DNA of 64,000 bases from Methylomonas sp. LW13 (GCF_016865255.1 NZ_CP033381.1:1612001-1676000), one strand, 5' to 3'. Positions 27,664 to 42,338 are shown, counted from the first letter of the stretch. Program-made: numbers and translations. The notes: generated by a model not told the origin, from the letters alone.

Positions 27664-29007
27664 ATGTTTGAGAAAATTGTTATCGCCAATCGCGGCGAGA
27701 TTGCTTTGCGCATTTTGCGGGCATGTCGCGAATTGGGCATTAAAACCGTGGCTGTGTATTCCGAAGCGGACCGCGACTTAAAACACGTCAGACTGGCCGA
27801 TGAAGCAGTCTGTATCGGTCCCGCGGCATCCGCCGGCAGCTATCTAAATATTCCGGCGATTATCAGCGCCGCCGAAGTGACGGATGCCGAAGCCATCCAC
27901 CCCGGTTACGGATTCTTATCCGAAAACGCCGATTTTTCCGAAAAAGTCAGCCAAAGCGGCTTTGTATTCATCGGTCCCAGACCTGAAACCATAAGGATGA
28001 TGGGTGACAAAATCGCCGCGAAAAAAGCCATGCAGGCGGCGGGGATTCCTTGTGTGCCGGGTAATGGCGATCCTTTGGGTGAAGACGAGGAAACTAATCT
28101 TAAAATGGCGCGGGAAATTGGTTACCCGGTCATTATCAAAGCGGCTGGCGGCGGCGGCGGTCGCGGCATGCGCACCGTGCATACCGAAAGCGCGCTGCTG
28201 AATGCCATTGCGATGACCAAGGCCGAAGCCGGTACAGCGTTCGGCAATAGCACCGTCTACATGGAAAAGTTTCTGGAAGATCCGCGCCATATCGAATTTC
28301 AGGTGTTAGCCGATTCCCACGGCAACGCGATACATTTAGGTGAACGCGATTGCTCTATGCAGCGTCGCCATCAAAAAGTGGTGGAGGAAGCTCCCGCTCC
28401 AGGCATTACCGAAGAGCAACGCAAACAGATGGGCGAGCGTTGCGCATTGGCTTGTCAGGAAATCGGTTATTTAGGTGCGGGTACTTTCGAGTTTCTGTAT
28501 GAAAAGGGCCAGTTTTATTTCATAGAAATGAATACGCGGGTCCAGGTCGAGCACCCGGTCACTGAGATGATTACCGGCTTCGATATTGTGAAGGAACAGC
28601 TGCGTATCGCCGCCGGCGAGCCTTTGTCGATCACGCAAGAGCAGGTGAAGTTTACCGGTCATGCGATCGAGTGCCGTTTGAATGCGGAAGACCCGAAAAC
28701 CTTTATGCCTAGTCCTGGTGTGATCGATCAATTCCATATGCCGGGCGGACCTGGCATCCGTTGCGAAACGCATATCTATAACGGCTATAAAGTCCCGCCG
28801 TATTACGATTCCATGATTGGCAAGCTGATTGCGCACGGCGACGATAGGGCGAGTGCGATTGCCCGGATGAAGACCGCGCTGAGCGAAATGGTGATAGACG
28901 GCATCAAAACTAATATCCCCTTGCAACAAAGTATTATGGCTGACGCGGCGTTCGCCCAGGGTGGGCAAAATATCCACTATCTGGAAAAGAAATTGGGTAT
29001 CCATTAA
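27664..29007 (+). CDS. accC: Biotin carboxylase
   Basis: ATP-grasp enzyme that carboxylates biotin on AccB. The 447-residue protein begins [19 protein letters not shown] and has the glycine-rich ATP loop [28 protein letters not shown] and the catalytic [13 protein letters not shown]. Length and order in the aroQ-accB-accC operon match the family. Confidence 0.98.
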   Translation: MFEKIVIANRGEIALRILRACRELGIKTVAVYSEADRDLKHVRLADEAVCIGPAASAGSYLNIPAIISAAEVTDAEAIHPGYGFLSENADFSEKVSQSGFVFIGPRPETIRMMGDKIAAKKAMQAAGIPCVPGNGDPLGEDEETNLKMAREIGYPVIIKAAGGGGGRGMRTVHTESALLNAIAMTKAEAGTAFGNSTVYMEKFLEDPRHIEFQVLADSHGNAIHLGERDCSMQRRHQKVVEEAPAPGITEEQRKQMGERCALACQEIGYLGAGTFEFLYEKGQFYFIEMNTRVQVEHPVTEMITGFDIVKEQLRIAAGEPLSITQEQVKFTGHAIECRLNAEDPKTFMPSPGVIDQFHMPGGPGIRCETHIYNGYKVPPYYDSMIGKLIAHGDDRASAIARMKTALSEMVIDGIKTNIPLQQSIMADAAFAQGGQNIHYLEKKLGIH

Positions 29008-29071
29008 TCGGCTTGGGGGAGGGTATTGCGAAAATGGCGTCTCCTTTCCCAGCTAAAAGCTTTATATAACT

Positions 29072-29956
29072 ATGGCCTGGCATCAGCTTTCCGTTATCAC
29101 CGACGAAACCACCGCTCCTGATATATCGGAGTTTTTCAGCGAATTGGGCGCGGTTTCGGTGACTTACAGCGACGCCGATGATGAGCCGGTTTACGAGCCG
29201 GCCATCGATCAAACCAAAATCTGGACCCGTACCCGGGTCACCGCCTTGTTCGAGCTCGATACCGATCCGGATATCGTACGCAACTTGCTGTTCAATCAAT
29301 TCATAGGTCAGCCTTTGCAGGAATGGGTAGCCGAGGTCTTGCAGGATCAGGCTTGGGAACGGGCGTGGATGGAGCATTTCCAGGCGATGAAGTTTGCCAA
29401 TCGTTTGTGGATTTGTCCCAGCGGCCAGGAACAACACGAGCCGGGCACGGTTTGCATGACTTTGGATCCGGGCTTGGCGTTTGGCACTGGAACTCATCCG
29501 ACTACTGCATTATGTTTGGAGTGGTTGGCCGGTAACGATATTAAAGACAAAGTATTAATCGACTACGGTTGTGGCTCGGGGATTCTTGCCGTGGCCGCGC
29601 TCTTATTGGGCGCCAAGCAGGCGCATGCGGTGGATATCGATCCGCAAGCGTTGACTGCCAGTCAATACAACGCCGAAAAAAACCAGGTACAGCAACGAAT
29701 CGATTATTATCTTCCTGAACAGTTTTCCGCGTTTGCAGCTGATCTGGTCCTTGCCAATATTCTCGCTAAACCGCTGATTGAGCTGGCCGCAACTATTGGC
29801 GCATTGGTCAGGCCTGGCGGGCAGTTGGTTTTGTCGGGAATTTTGAACGAACAAGCCGAATCTGTAGCAGCAGCTTATCGCGAGCAGGGCTTCTTTGTTG
29901 CGCCGCCGGTCAGTCAGGAAGACTGGTGTCGATTGGACGCCTATAAAACTGACTGA
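29072..29956 (+). CDS. prmA: Ribosomal protein L11 methyltransferase
   Basis: Trimethylates ribosomal protein L11. The 294-residue protein starts MAWHQLSVITD, has the LDPGLAFGTGTHPTT substrate-loop signature, the SAM motif DYGCGSGILAVAAL and the LANILAKPL catalytic strand. It follows accC by 64 bases and precedes a zinc-ribbon protein by 4, a common gammaproteobacterial order. Confidence 0.96.
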   Translation: MAWHQLSVITDETTAPDISEFFSELGAVSVTYSDADDEPVYEPAIDQTKIWTRTRVTALFELDTDPDIVRNLLFNQFIGQPLQEWVAEVLQDQAWERAWMEHFQAMKFANRLWICPSGQEQHEPGTVCMTLDPGLAFGTGTHPTTALCLEWLAGNDIKDKVLIDYGCGSGILAVAALLLGAKQAHAVDIDPQALTASQYNAEKNQVQQRIDYYLPEQFSAFAADLVLANILAKPLIELAATIGALVRPGGQLVLSGILNEQAESVAAAYREQGFFVAPPVSQEDWCRLDAYKTD

Positions 29957-29960
29957 ATAG

Positions 29961-30605
29961 ATGTATAGCCGATGTCCACATTGCGCTAAGCAGCACGAAG
30001 TTACCGTCGAGCATTTACGGCAAGCGCGTGGGTTGTTGGATTGTTCGGTATGCGGCAAATCTTTCGATGCGTTGCGATTCCTTAGTGAAGATGAGGATGC
30101 GGTGCTAGCGGATGAGTCACCGTATCCGGATGATCAAATTTCAGAAAAGCGGCCGCAGACTCCGGCGGTTTGGTTTGGCGCAACCGGTTTGGTGTTATTG
30201 TTGCTGGTGGCGCAAATCCTGTATTTCGAAGGCTATCGATTAACTATGCAGCCGCAGCTCAGGACGCGTTTGGATAAAGTCTGTGCGGCCTTAGCTTGCC
30301 GGTTACCGACGTATAAAAATCTTGAAGAATTGAGCGTTTCGCATAGCGATTTGCGGGTTCGGAGCGATAGCAGTTATTTGTTTAGCGCCGTGCTCAGTAA
30401 TCAAGCGCCATTTGCGCAAGCGGCGCCGGATTTAAAGCTGAGCGTGTTGAATTTTAATGGACAGGCAATTGCGGAACGGGTGTTTAGTTCTGCCGAGTAC
30501 CTGCCGAGACCAACAAGTCTAGCCCCAGAGCAAACGGTCGAAATCCGTTTGGCTATTGTGGCGCCTGCCGCGCCAATTGGCGGTTACACCTTTACCTTAC
30601 TTTAG
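29961..30605 (+). CDS. Zinc-ribbon and DUF3426 membrane protein
   Basis: The 214-residue protein has an N-terminal zinc ribbon (CPHC near residue 5 and CSVC near 29), an acidic linker, one membrane helix (VWFGATGLVLLLLVAQILYF, about residues 71-90) and a C-terminal beta-rich DUF3426 domain outside. The pairing MJ0042-type finger plus DUF3426 beside prmA is well known in gammaproteobacteria; function is unknown. It lies 4 bases from prmA and 6 from the next gene. Confidence 0.85.
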   Translation: MYSRCPHCAKQHEVTVEHLRQARGLLDCSVCGKSFDALRFLSEDEDAVLADESPYPDDQISEKRPQTPAVWFGATGLVLLLLVAQILYFEGYRLTMQPQLRTRLDKVCAALACRLPTYKNLEELSVSHSDLRVRSDSSYLFSAVLSNQAPFAQAAPDLKLSVLNFNGQAIAERVFSSAEYLPRPTSLAPEQTVEIRLAIVAPAAPIGGYTFTLL

Positions 30606-30611
30606 GGCAAT

Positions 30612-31808
30612 ATGAGCTACCCCGAACTGTTTCTGAAAAAAAACGAAGACAAACGCCTGCGGCAAGGGCATTTGTGGGTGTTCAGTAATGAGGTTGATAG
30701 CCAGCGCAGCCCATTGGAGCATTTTACGGCTGGAGACCTAGTCCTGGTCCACGATTCCGGCGGTAAGGCTTTGGGCATAGCTTATGTCAATCCTCATGCA
30801 CTCATTTGCGCGCGCTTGTTGACGCGTAAAACCAATATCAAAATCAGTGAAAGTTTTTTTAAAGCGCGATTGACCCAAGCTTTGAGTTTGCGCGAGCGCT
30901 TGTTTGATAAACCCTATTATCGCTTGGTGTTCGGTGAAAGCGATGGCCTGCCTGGTCTGGTGATCGACCGCTTCGGTGTCGTGCTTTCCGTGCAAATTAC
31001 TACTGCAGGAATGGAGCGGTATAAGGATGTGCTGGTCAAGATCCTACTTGAGCTGCTGGCGCCAACGGCTATTTTGCTGAAAAACGATAATAGTCAGCGC
31101 CAGTTGGAAAGTCTCTCTTTGGAGCCTGAGCTGGTTTACGGCGAGTTGCCTGAGCAATTGCTGATTGAAGAAAACAACGTGCGTTTTCTCGTTAATGTGG
31201 CAGAGGGTCAAAAAACCGGTTGGTTTTACGATCATCGCAACAGTAGGGCGCAGTTTGCTCAAGCTTGCCATGGTTTAAGGGTGCTTGATTTATTCAGCTA
31301 TGCCGGTGCTTGGGGTATACCTGCCGCAGTGGCGGGCGCTGCGGAAGTGTGTTGTGTGGATAGCTCCGAGAGTGCGTTGGCTTTAGCTTCCACTAGTGCT
31401 GAATTGAATCAGGTGCAGGGCAAAATGCAATTCGTGCGCAATGACGTGTTCGAGTTTTTGAAGCAAGCCCGTGAACAGCAACAGCATTACGACGCGATTA
31501 TCCTGGATCCGCCCGCGCTGATTAAACGTAAAAAAGATTTCAAAGCAGGGTACGAAGCCTATCGGCGCTTGAATCATTTGGCGCTACAGGTTTTGTCGAA
31601 TAATGGTATTTTGGTCTCGGCATCATGCTCGCATCATTTGAGTAGAGATAATTTGCATGAAATATTGCGTTCTTCGGCGCGGCACATTGACCGGCACTTG
31701 GTGTTTTTCGGTGCCGGTACTCAAGGCCCGGATCATCCGATTCATCCGGCCTTGCCTGAGACCGATTATTTGAAAACCTTTTTTTGTGCAGTATCGAGCC
31801 GGCTATAG
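30612..31808 (+). CDS. rlmI: Class I rRNA large-subunit methyltransferase, RlmI-like
   Basis: The 398-residue protein has an N-terminal PUA domain (RLRQGHLWVFSNEV), a connecting EEHI-type domain, and a SAM domain with VLDLFSYAGAWGIPAAVAGA and the catalytic ILDPPALIKRKKDF. E. coli RlmI makes 5-methylcytosine 1962 in 23S rRNA; the assignment to that exact site is by homology. Near its end, ASCSHH holds the catalytic-type cysteine. Confidence 0.88.
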   Translation: MSYPELFLKKNEDKRLRQGHLWVFSNEVDSQRSPLEHFTAGDLVLVHDSGGKALGIAYVNPHALICARLLTRKTNIKISESFFKARLTQALSLRERLFDKPYYRLVFGESDGLPGLVIDRFGVVLSVQITTAGMERYKDVLVKILLELLAPTAILLKNDNSQRQLESLSLEPELVYGELPEQLLIEENNVRFLVNVAEGQKTGWFYDHRNSRAQFAQACHGLRVLDLFSYAGAWGIPAAVAGAAEVCCVDSSESALALASTSAELNQVQGKMQFVRNDVFEFLKQAREQQQHYDAIILDPPALIKRKKDFKAGYEAYRRLNHLALQVLSNNGILVSASCSHHLSRDNLHEILRSSARHIDRHLVFFGAGTQGPDHPIHPALPETDYLKTFFCAVSSRL

Positions 31809-31814
31809 TCAATT

Positions 31815-31985
31815 ATGGTGGATTCCAAGCCCCAATGCGGTCTGTGCGGTCAGCGGGTGTTGATTCCCGGATTTGAGCTCAACACTTTGCTGGGCGAAAA
31901 AAAATTCTGTTGCGAAGGTTGTCGCAGCATTTTTCAACTGCTCCATAGCGAGCAAATAATAATAACGACTCCAGAGGAGAAATAA
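31815..31985 (+). CDS. Standalone Cys-rich metal-binding domain protein
   Basis: A 56-residue protein starting MVDSKPQCGLCGQRV. It has CxxC (C8, C11) and FCCEGCRSIFQLL (C32, C33, C36), the spacing of the N-terminal metal-binding domain of CcoI/FixI-type copper ATPases (PF12156-like), but no ATPase follows. It starts 6 bases after the rlmI stop, and its own stop is 2 bases before the next ATG; GAGGAG inside its end is the ribosome-binding site of that gene. Inference: a small copper or zinc handling protein. Confidence 0.75.
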   Translation: MVDSKPQCGLCGQRVLIPGFELNTLLGEKKFCCEGCRSIFQLLHSEQIIITTPEEK

Positions 31986-31987
31986 AC

Positions 31988-32515
31988 ATGAAAGCCTGCG
32001 AATCTTGTGCAGACCGCGTCAATATCGGTTGCCATCATAAACAAATGCCGGTTATATCCAGAGCTATCGGTTTGCTGTTTATCTATTTGCCGATTTTGAC
32101 CTTGCCGTTTGTGATTACCAGCGCTTATTTGACTTATTTCAGCCTGAAATTGGTCGGTGCGGAAAATGTTAAAAAATGGAGTGATTTTCTGCCGGCCAGG
32201 GCGAGCCATCGGTATGATTTAAAAAATCAGATTACGATGGACGGGTCATTCAAATTCAGCATGGCGCAATCGAAATTATTCTGGATTTTGAATTGCACCT
32301 GGTATTGTCCGGTGAGTGTGGGCTTATTCGAATGGCATGCTTACATGGTGAAAGTGGTGGAAAACTGGTGGTGTCCATTTACCCATGATCGTAAAAACAG
32401 CTATACCGACGGTGCTATCGATCAATCTTTTTGGCATATTTATCCTGAAGAAAAAGCTAAATTGCATGAAGACGACAAAACAAACCCGATTTTTACTGCC
32501 GATCCCGAAGCCTAA
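31988..32515 (+). CDS. Cys/Trp-rich membrane protein of unknown function
   Basis: I do not recognise this 175-residue protein. It starts MKACESCADRVNIGCHHK, a compact Cys/His site (CxxC and CHH), has one clear membrane helix (IGLLFIYLPILTLPFVITSAYLTYF, about 27-51), and a second half rich in aromatics with CTWYC and WWCPFTHD. It is very probably translated together with the preceding metal-binding gene, 2 bases away. The Cys sites on both sides of the helix suggest a metal or thiol function. Its codon use matches its neighbours. Confidence 0.75.
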   Translation: MKACESCADRVNIGCHHKQMPVISRAIGLLFIYLPILTLPFVITSAYLTYFSLKLVGAENVKKWSDFLPARASHRYDLKNQITMDGSFKFSMAQSKLFWILNCTWYCPVSVGLFEWHAYMVKVVENWWCPFTHDRKNSYTDGAIDQSFWHIYPEEKAKLHEDDKTNPIFTADPEA

Positions 32516-32626
32516 AAGTGTTATTTGTCTGTCATGATGTGTCACTCGGCTTTAATAAAGCTCGGGGATAATGGTTAGATTTACCGGTTAGGGCTATTGC
32601 GATTGATCGGGTTAGTAAGTAGGACA

Positions 32627-32672
32627 AAATTTCCATACCGCATAACAAACAGTGCCGGTATGGGGGAAATTT
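32627..32672 (+). promoter_or_regulatory. Leader stem-loop before the exosortase gene
   Basis: AAATTTCCATACCG (32627-32640) can pair with CGGTATGG (32656-32663) plus AAATTT (32667-32672), giving 14 base pairs with one three-G bulge and a 15-base loop. It ends 28 bases before the exosortase ATG. No thymine run follows. It could be a leader structure or an operator. Confidence 0.45.
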
Positions 32673-32700
32673 AAACATCAATTCTTATTTTCGACACGGA

Positions 32701-34302
32701 ATGAATACAGAGAATACGAAACCGGCCATTGTCTGGTCATTATGGGGTGCGGCTTTATTGCTGCTGTGCGTGGTGTTCAGAGATAGCCTTATCGAAATGG
32801 CGACGACATGGACGAATGTCGAGGAATACAGTCACGGGTTTTTTATACCTATCATCACTATTTACCTGCTTTGGGTGCGGCGCGGCGAGCTAGTCTTGGT
32901 TCAAGGATTTAAAGCGTCGCTGCCCGGTATCATCATTATCTGCTTAGGGTTGATTCTTTTTATTCTGGGCGGGTTGGCAACCATAAAAACCATGGAGCAG
33001 TATGCTTTTCTGGTGGTGTTGACGGGGATGTTTGGCAGTGCTTTCGGGCTGCGCGGGTTGCGGGTTGGGGCTGTCCCTCTGTTGTTTTTAGTCTTCATGG
33101 TGCCGTTTCCATCTTTCATACTGAATAACCTGTCGTCAAAGCTGCAATTGATTTCTTCCTGGTTGGGCGTGGAATTTATACGAGCTTGCGACATCATGGT
33201 TTACCTGGAAGGGAATGTTATCGATCTAGGCAGCTATAAGTTGCAAGTGGTTGATGCCTGTAGCGGATTGCGTTATTTGTTTCCTTTGGCCAGTCTGGCT
33301 TTCCTATGCGCTTATCTGTTTAAAGGTCCATTCTGGCAGAAGTTGCTGATTTTTCTGTCGTCGATGCCCCTGACCATTTTTATGAACAGCTTTCGGATTG
33401 GTGTCATCGGGGTCCTGGTCGATAACTGGGGCACTGAGATGGCTGAAGGCTTTTTGCATGATTTTGAAGGCTGGGCGGTATTTTTGCTTTGCATGTTTCT
33501 GTTATTTATCGAGATGTGGGTTTTTAGCCGAATCAGCGGTAGGAAACTGGCAATGGGCGAACTGGTGCAGATTCCGGAAGAATGGAGCCACACGGCGCGT
33601 CGAGATATTGTCGCAATATTGAACAAATCGGTTTTCGCGGTGTTGCTATTGCTTTGTATAGGTGCAGGCGCTTCAGAGGTCTTTAAGGGGCGGGAAGACA
33701 TTATTCCAGCGCGAAAAGCGTTTTTAACATTTCCGACGACGTTGGGAAGTTGGCAGGGACGTAATGACTATTTAACGCAATTTTATCTAAACGAGTTGAA
33801 ATTGACGGATTATGTTATTGTCAATTTTGCTCAGCCTGAAACTCGGAACAGCGTTAATTTTTACAGCGCGTACTACCAATCGCAACGCAAGGGCGCCGTA
33901 GTACATTCGCCCCGCAGTTGTATTCCTGGGGATGGTTGGCAGATCAGCAGTTTCGAGCAACGCGAGTTCACAGATTTGCAACTGGACGGGCAGGCATTGC
34001 AGGTAAATCGGGCCATTATCCAAAAAGGCGAAAGCAGACAATTAGTGTATTTTTGGTTCCAGCAGCGCGGCCGGATGATAACTAACGAATATATGGTCAA
34101 ATGGTATTTATTTTATGATGCCATCACTATGAATCGCACCGATGGGGCCTTGATTCGCTTGGTGACTCCTGTGGATAAGGTGGAAGATATTGCCGTTGCC
34201 GACAAACGCCTGCATCTATTTTTAAAAGATTTATTGCCTGAGTTACCCGCCTATTTGCCGGGTAAGATCATTGAGCCTGTTTATTCGGCTTTACCGGGTT
34301 AA
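32701..34302 (+). CDS. xrtD: Exosortase fused to EpsI domain (XrtD-like)
   Basis: A 533-residue fusion. The N-terminal part has about eight membrane helices and the exosortase catalytic residues: C187 in VVDACSGLRYLFPL, R232 in NSFRIGVIG and H253 in FLHDFEGWAVF. From about residue 315 an EpsI domain follows (FLTFPTTLGSWQGR, HSPRSCIPGDGW). This fused form is typical of the VPLPA-CTERM system; exosortases process C-terminal tags of secreted proteins linked to exopolysaccharide. No obvious PEP-CTERM-tagged target or other EPS gene is in the window except gmd-fcl downstream. Confidence 0.88.
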   Translation: MNTENTKPAIVWSLWGAALLLLCVVFRDSLIEMATTWTNVEEYSHGFFIPIITIYLLWVRRGELVLVQGFKASLPGIIIICLGLILFILGGLATIKTMEQYAFLVVLTGMFGSAFGLRGLRVGAVPLLFLVFMVPFPSFILNNLSSKLQLISSWLGVEFIRACDIMVYLEGNVIDLGSYKLQVVDACSGLRYLFPLASLAFLCAYLFKGPFWQKLLIFLSSMPLTIFMNSFRIGVIGVLVDNWGTEMAEGFLHDFEGWAVFLLCMFLLFIEMWVFSRISGRKLAMGELVQIPEEWSHTARRDIVAILNKSVFAVLLLLCIGAGASEVFKGREDIIPARKAFLTFPTTLGSWQGRNDYLTQFYLNELKLTDYVIVNFAQPETRNSVNFYSAYYQSQRKGAVVHSPRSCIPGDGWQISSFEQREFTDLQLDGQALQVNRAIIQKGESRQLVYFWFQQRGRMITNEYMVKWYLFYDAITMNRTDGALIRLVTPVDKVEDIAVADKRLHLFLKDLLPELPAYLPGKIIEPVYSALPG

Positions 34303-34382
34303 TCAATTAAGACGTCGGCTTCATTGCCTGACGAATTTATGCGGTTTTACGTCGATTTGACTCAAAAGAAAAGGAGCTGTAA

Positions 34383-35504
34383 ATGAGTAGAAAAAAAGCA
34401 TTGATCACTGGCATAACCGGGCAAGACGGATCCTATCTTGCCGAATTTCTGTTGGAAAAAGGCTATGAAGTGCATGGCATCAAACGGCGTTCGTCATTAT
34501 TTAATACCGAACGCGTTGATCATATCTATCAAGACCCGCATATTAAGGATCCCCAATTCTTTCTTCATTACGGTGATTTGACGGATAGTTCGAACCTCAC
34601 CCGTATCCTTAGCGAAATTCGTCCGGATGAAGTCTACAACTTGGGCGCGATGAGCCATGTTGCTGTATCGTTTGAGTCTCCTGAATATACGGCCGATGTA
34701 GACGGTATGGGGACATTAAGGCTTTTGGAAGCCATTCGTTTCCTCGGTATGGAGAAAACTACGCGTTTTTACCAGGCATCCACTTCTGAGTTGTATGGTC
34801 TGGTCCAAGAAATTCCGCAGAGAGAAACCACGCCGTTTTATCCCCGTTCGCCTTATGCGGTAGCCAAGCTCTACGCCTATTGGATCACCGTTAATTATCG
34901 TGAAGCTTATGGCATGTATGCCTGCAACGGTATTCTGTTCAACCACGAATCGCCGCGCCGAGGCGAAACTTTTGTGACGCGCAAAATCACTCGAGGCCTC
35001 AGTAATATCGCAATTGGTCTGGATAAATGTCTATATATGGGCAATATGGATTCTCTTCGAGACTGGGGGCATGCGAAGGACTACGTGCGGATGCAATGGA
35101 TGATGTTGCAGCAAGATCAGCCTGAAGATTTTGTGATTGCTACAGGTGTGCAGTATTCGGTGAGACAATTTATCGAAATGTCGGCTAAAGAATTGGGTGT
35201 GACTATTCGTTGGGAAGGTGCGGGCGTTGAAGAAAAAGGTTATGTCGATGCTATTAACGGTGACAAAGCGCCTGGTATGGCGGTTGGACAAAACATCGTC
35301 GCTATCGATCCGCGCTATTTTAGACCTGCCGAAGTGGAAACGCTGTTGGGCGATCCGACTAATGCCAAGAACAAATTGGGTTGGGTGCCGCAAATTACTT
35401 TGCAAGAAATGGTATCCGAAATGGTGGCCTATGATCTTGAGCAAGCGCAAAAACATGCTCTGCTGAAAGAACAAGGTTATAACGTGGCGGTTAGCCGGGA
35501 GTAA
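34383..35504 (+). CDS. gmd: GDP-mannose 4,6-dehydratase
   Basis: First step of GDP-L-fucose synthesis. The 373-residue SDR enzyme has the NADP loop [25 protein letters not shown] and the catalytic [10 protein letters not shown] (YxxxK). AGGAG before the ATG is a strong ribosome-binding site. It precedes fcl by 4 bases, so GDP-fucose is made by this pair. Confidence 0.97.
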   Translation: MSRKKALITGITGQDGSYLAEFLLEKGYEVHGIKRRSSLFNTERVDHIYQDPHIKDPQFFLHYGDLTDSSNLTRILSEIRPDEVYNLGAMSHVAVSFESPEYTADVDGMGTLRLLEAIRFLGMEKTTRFYQASTSELYGLVQEIPQRETTPFYPRSPYAVAKLYAYWITVNYREAYGMYACNGILFNHESPRRGETFVTRKITRGLSNIAIGLDKCLYMGNMDSLRDWGHAKDYVRMQWMMLQQDQPEDFVIATGVQYSVRQFIEMSAKELGVTIRWEGAGVEEKGYVDAINGDKAPGMAVGQNIVAIDPRYFRPAEVETLLGDPTNAKNKLGWVPQITLQEMVSEMVAYDLEQAQKHALLKEQGYNVAVSRE

Positions 35505-35508
35505 CAGC

Positions 35509-36483
35509 ATGGTAGATAAGAAAGATAAGATTTATCTGGCGGGCCACAGAGGTATGGTAGGCTCGGCGATTTATCGGCAATTGACTGAGGCGGGTTATCA
35601 AAACATTGTAGTGCGTACGCATGCTGAATTGGATTTGACCGATCAAACGGCTGTGCAGGACTTTATGCAACAAGAGCGTCCGAATCAGGTGATTCTCGCG
35701 GCGGCCAAGGTTGGCGGCATTCATGCCAATAATGAATATCCGGCGGAATTTATCTATCAAAATCTGATGATGGAAGCCAATGTGGTTCATCAGGCTTGGC
35801 GGATTGGATGCAAACAACTGCTGTTCTTGGGCAGTTCTTGTATCTATCCGAAATTCGCTGAGCAGCCGATGCGAGAAAGCGCGCTGTTGACAGGCGTTTT
35901 AGAGTCGACCAATGAGCCGTATGCAATTTCCAAGATTGCCGGAATTAAGTTGTGTGAGTCATATAACCGGCAGTACGGCGTAGATTATCGGTCTGTGATG
36001 CCGACCAATTTGTATGGCGAAAATGATAATTTTCACTTGCAAAATAGCCATGTTATCCCGGCATTAATTAGAAAGTTTCATGATGCCAAGGTTAGTAATT
36101 CTCCGACTGTCAGTGTGTGGGGAACTGGTAAGGCTATGCGCGAGTTTTTGCACGTCGAGGATATGGCTGCTGCTTGTCTGCATGTGATGGCCTTGGACAA
36201 AGAGCAATATCAATCTTGCACTGAACCCATGCTGTCGCATTTAAATGTTGGGACTGGTGAAGATGTAACGGTGTGTGAATTGGCTGAAATCATCCAAGAC
36301 GTCGTTGGTTTTCAAGGGCAAATTAACTGGGATAGTACCAAGCCGGATGGTACTCCGCGAAAACTGATGGATGTCTCAAAGCTTAAGTCTTTGGGGTGGC
36401 AACCAAAGATACCGCTTAAAACAGGTCTGGAGCTTACCTATCGTTGGTTTTTAGAGCATCAAGGCCAGTTTAAAGCAGAATAG
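35509..36483 (+). CDS. fcl: GDP-L-fucose synthase
   Basis: Epimerase-reductase that completes GDP-L-fucose from the Gmd product. The 324-residue protein has [29 protein letters not shown] and the catalytic [13 protein letters not shown] (YxxxK). Its role here is presumably supplying fucose to exopolysaccharide or lipopolysaccharide; the neighbouring exosortase supports surface polymer function. rRNA promoter sequences begin about 240 bases after its stop. Confidence 0.97.
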   Translation: MVDKKDKIYLAGHRGMVGSAIYRQLTEAGYQNIVVRTHAELDLTDQTAVQDFMQQERPNQVILAAAKVGGIHANNEYPAEFIYQNLMMEANVVHQAWRIGCKQLLFLGSSCIYPKFAEQPMRESALLTGVLESTNEPYAISKIAGIKLCESYNRQYGVDYRSVMPTNLYGENDNFHLQNSHVIPALIRKFHDAKVSNSPTVSVWGTGKAMREFLHVEDMAAACLHVMALDKEQYQSCTEPMLSHLNVGTGEDVTVCELAEIIQDVVGFQGQINWDSTKPDGTPRKLMDVSKLKSLGWQPKIPLKTGLELTYRWFLEHQGQFKAE

Positions 36484-36722
36484 TTTTGCCCAAATCCCGG
36501 CGCGCCTGCGAGGCATGTTTATCAAGTAGGGAAAAGAAAGTTTGCGCGAATAGAAATAATTTCTTGACGCGAGGATGTTGGGTGATTAGAATGAGCGGCT
36601 CTTCACTGCTCTGGCTTTTAAGTTTTGGTGGTGAAGCGGTCGGCTTAGTTCGGCGGGTTTGAGGTTGTTGATTGGCGGGTTTGTTTTTTGGTTTCGGTTT
36701 TTGAAATGGCTTAAAAATAAAT

Positions 36723-36750
36723 TTGACAAACACTGAAAACGCTGTAGAAT
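36723..36750 (+). promoter_or_regulatory. rRNA operon promoter
   Basis: A perfect -35 box TTGACA (36723-36728) and the -10 box TAGAAT (36745-36750) are spaced 16 bases. The A/T-rich run AAAAATAAAT just before the -35 box resembles an UP element, as expected for a strong rRNA promoter. Confidence 0.85.
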
Positions 36751-36779
36751 ATGTCGGCTCAACAGGGCGAAATGCTCTG

Positions 36780-36791
36780 GCTCTTTAACAA
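36780..36791 (+). promoter_or_regulatory. boxA antitermination site (16S leader)
   Basis: GCTCTTTAACAA matches the consensus boxA of rRNA leaders, where the NusB/NusE complex loads to prevent premature termination. The same 12 bases recur before 23S. Confidence 0.8.
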
Positions 36792-36940
36792 ACGAAATCG
36801 AAATAATTTGTGTGGGTATGTGTAGCGACTATGTGCCGTTAGAAATAGTCGACACAGAAACCACGTCAATTCGCAAGAAAAGATGTTCTGTAGTCGAGCC
36901 AAGATTGGTCACTAATCTTATTTAGTGGCAAGTTAAAATT

Positions 36941-38474
<1,534 letters not shown>

Positions 38475-38534
38475 CAAAGACGGCACACCGTTACACGTAC
38501 TCACAACAAATTATTTCGATTGAAAGACGCACCT

Positions 38535-38611
<77 letters not shown>

Positions 38612-38727
38612 ACGCATAAAAGGCGAAAGCAATAAGGCGAAACACAATCAGACCACACGCCTGGTTAGAATAACTGGCGCTGTGCTTAGTCACGTTTCGG
38701 CTTGAGTCTTGGCTTTAGTCTGCTTTA

Positions 38728-38803
38728 GGGGCCATAGCTCAGCTGGGAGAGCGCCTGCCTTGCACGCAGGAGGTCGGGAGTTCGATCCTCCCTGGCTCCA
38801 CCA
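38728..38803 (+). tRNA. alaT: tRNA-Ala (TGC)
   Basis: 76 bases with encoded CCA. The acceptor stem GGGGCCA pairs with TGGCTCC (one wobble pair), and the anticodon loop TTTGCAC-type segment (CCTTGCACGC) gives TGC. Standard second spacer tRNA. Confidence 0.97.
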
Positions 38804-39126
38804 TCATGCTGAACGCTGAGGGTCAACCAGTTCGTCAAACGTAAGAAAAATAGTGGATGAACATCAACGCTATAGGGTTTTATCGGCGGCAACAGATAAA
38901 GACTTTATAGCATTGGTATTCGTACCGATAGCTCTTTAACAATATGGAAATCTGTAACTATAGTAATGATCAGCAATGATCAACACTAAAACGAGTTGCG
39001 GTTTGAATAACGTCAGTCTCGAAAGAGAAAGGCTGAAAGCAAACGGCATGTCGTTCTCAAGCAGAAAAAATCAGCGAAAATGTCAGCTGACAGTATAACC
39101 AAAGTACAGACGTATTCGGGTTATAT
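38804..39126 (+). other. 16S-23S spacer after tRNA-Ala
   Basis: No gene. It holds a second boxA at 38931-38942 and, at its end, the left arm of the 23S processing stem. Confidence 0.7.
38931..38942 (+). promoter_or_regulatory. boxA antitermination site (23S spacer)
   Basis: GCTCTTTAACAA, identical to the 16S leader boxA. A second boxA before 23S is usual in proteobacterial rRNA operons. Confidence 0.78.
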
Positions 39127-42021
<2,895 letters not shown>

Positions 42022-42221
42022 ATAACACCCAATGCGTTTGGGTCAGGTCAGATGACAAGCTGATAACCAACTGAGAACGATAAGCTCAATACAGATTTCC
42101 ATGAAAAACAGGACCGGGAACAACCTAAGTTAAATGCGAACGCATCACCCAAAGGTTTTTCCTAAAAGCAAAAGCTTATAACCTGTTTATGAAGGCTGAC
42201 TAAAAGCAGCCAAACCAGTTT

Positions 42222-42338
42222 GCTTGGTGAACATAGCAAGCGTGAACCACCCGATCCCATCCCGAACTCGGAAGTGAAACCGCTTAGCGCCGATGATAGT
42301 GTGGCAGGTTGCCATGTGAAAGTAGGTCATCGCCAAGC
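42222..42338 (+). rRNA. rrf: 5S ribosomal RNA
   Basis: About 117 bases, from GCTTGGTGAACATAGC to TCATCGCCAAGC, whose ends pair. It contains the conserved CCCATCCCGAACTCGGAAGTGAAAC-type segment. It is the last rRNA gene and is followed by a strong terminator. Confidence 0.95.

Larger units (their letters stand above)
36484..36940 (+). other. rRNA operon leader region
   Basis: No protein gene is supported here. The first 230 bases carry no recognisable feature; the rest holds the rRNA promoter (36723-36750), a boxA site (36780-36791) and the 5' leader up to the 16S start. Confidence 0.6.
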
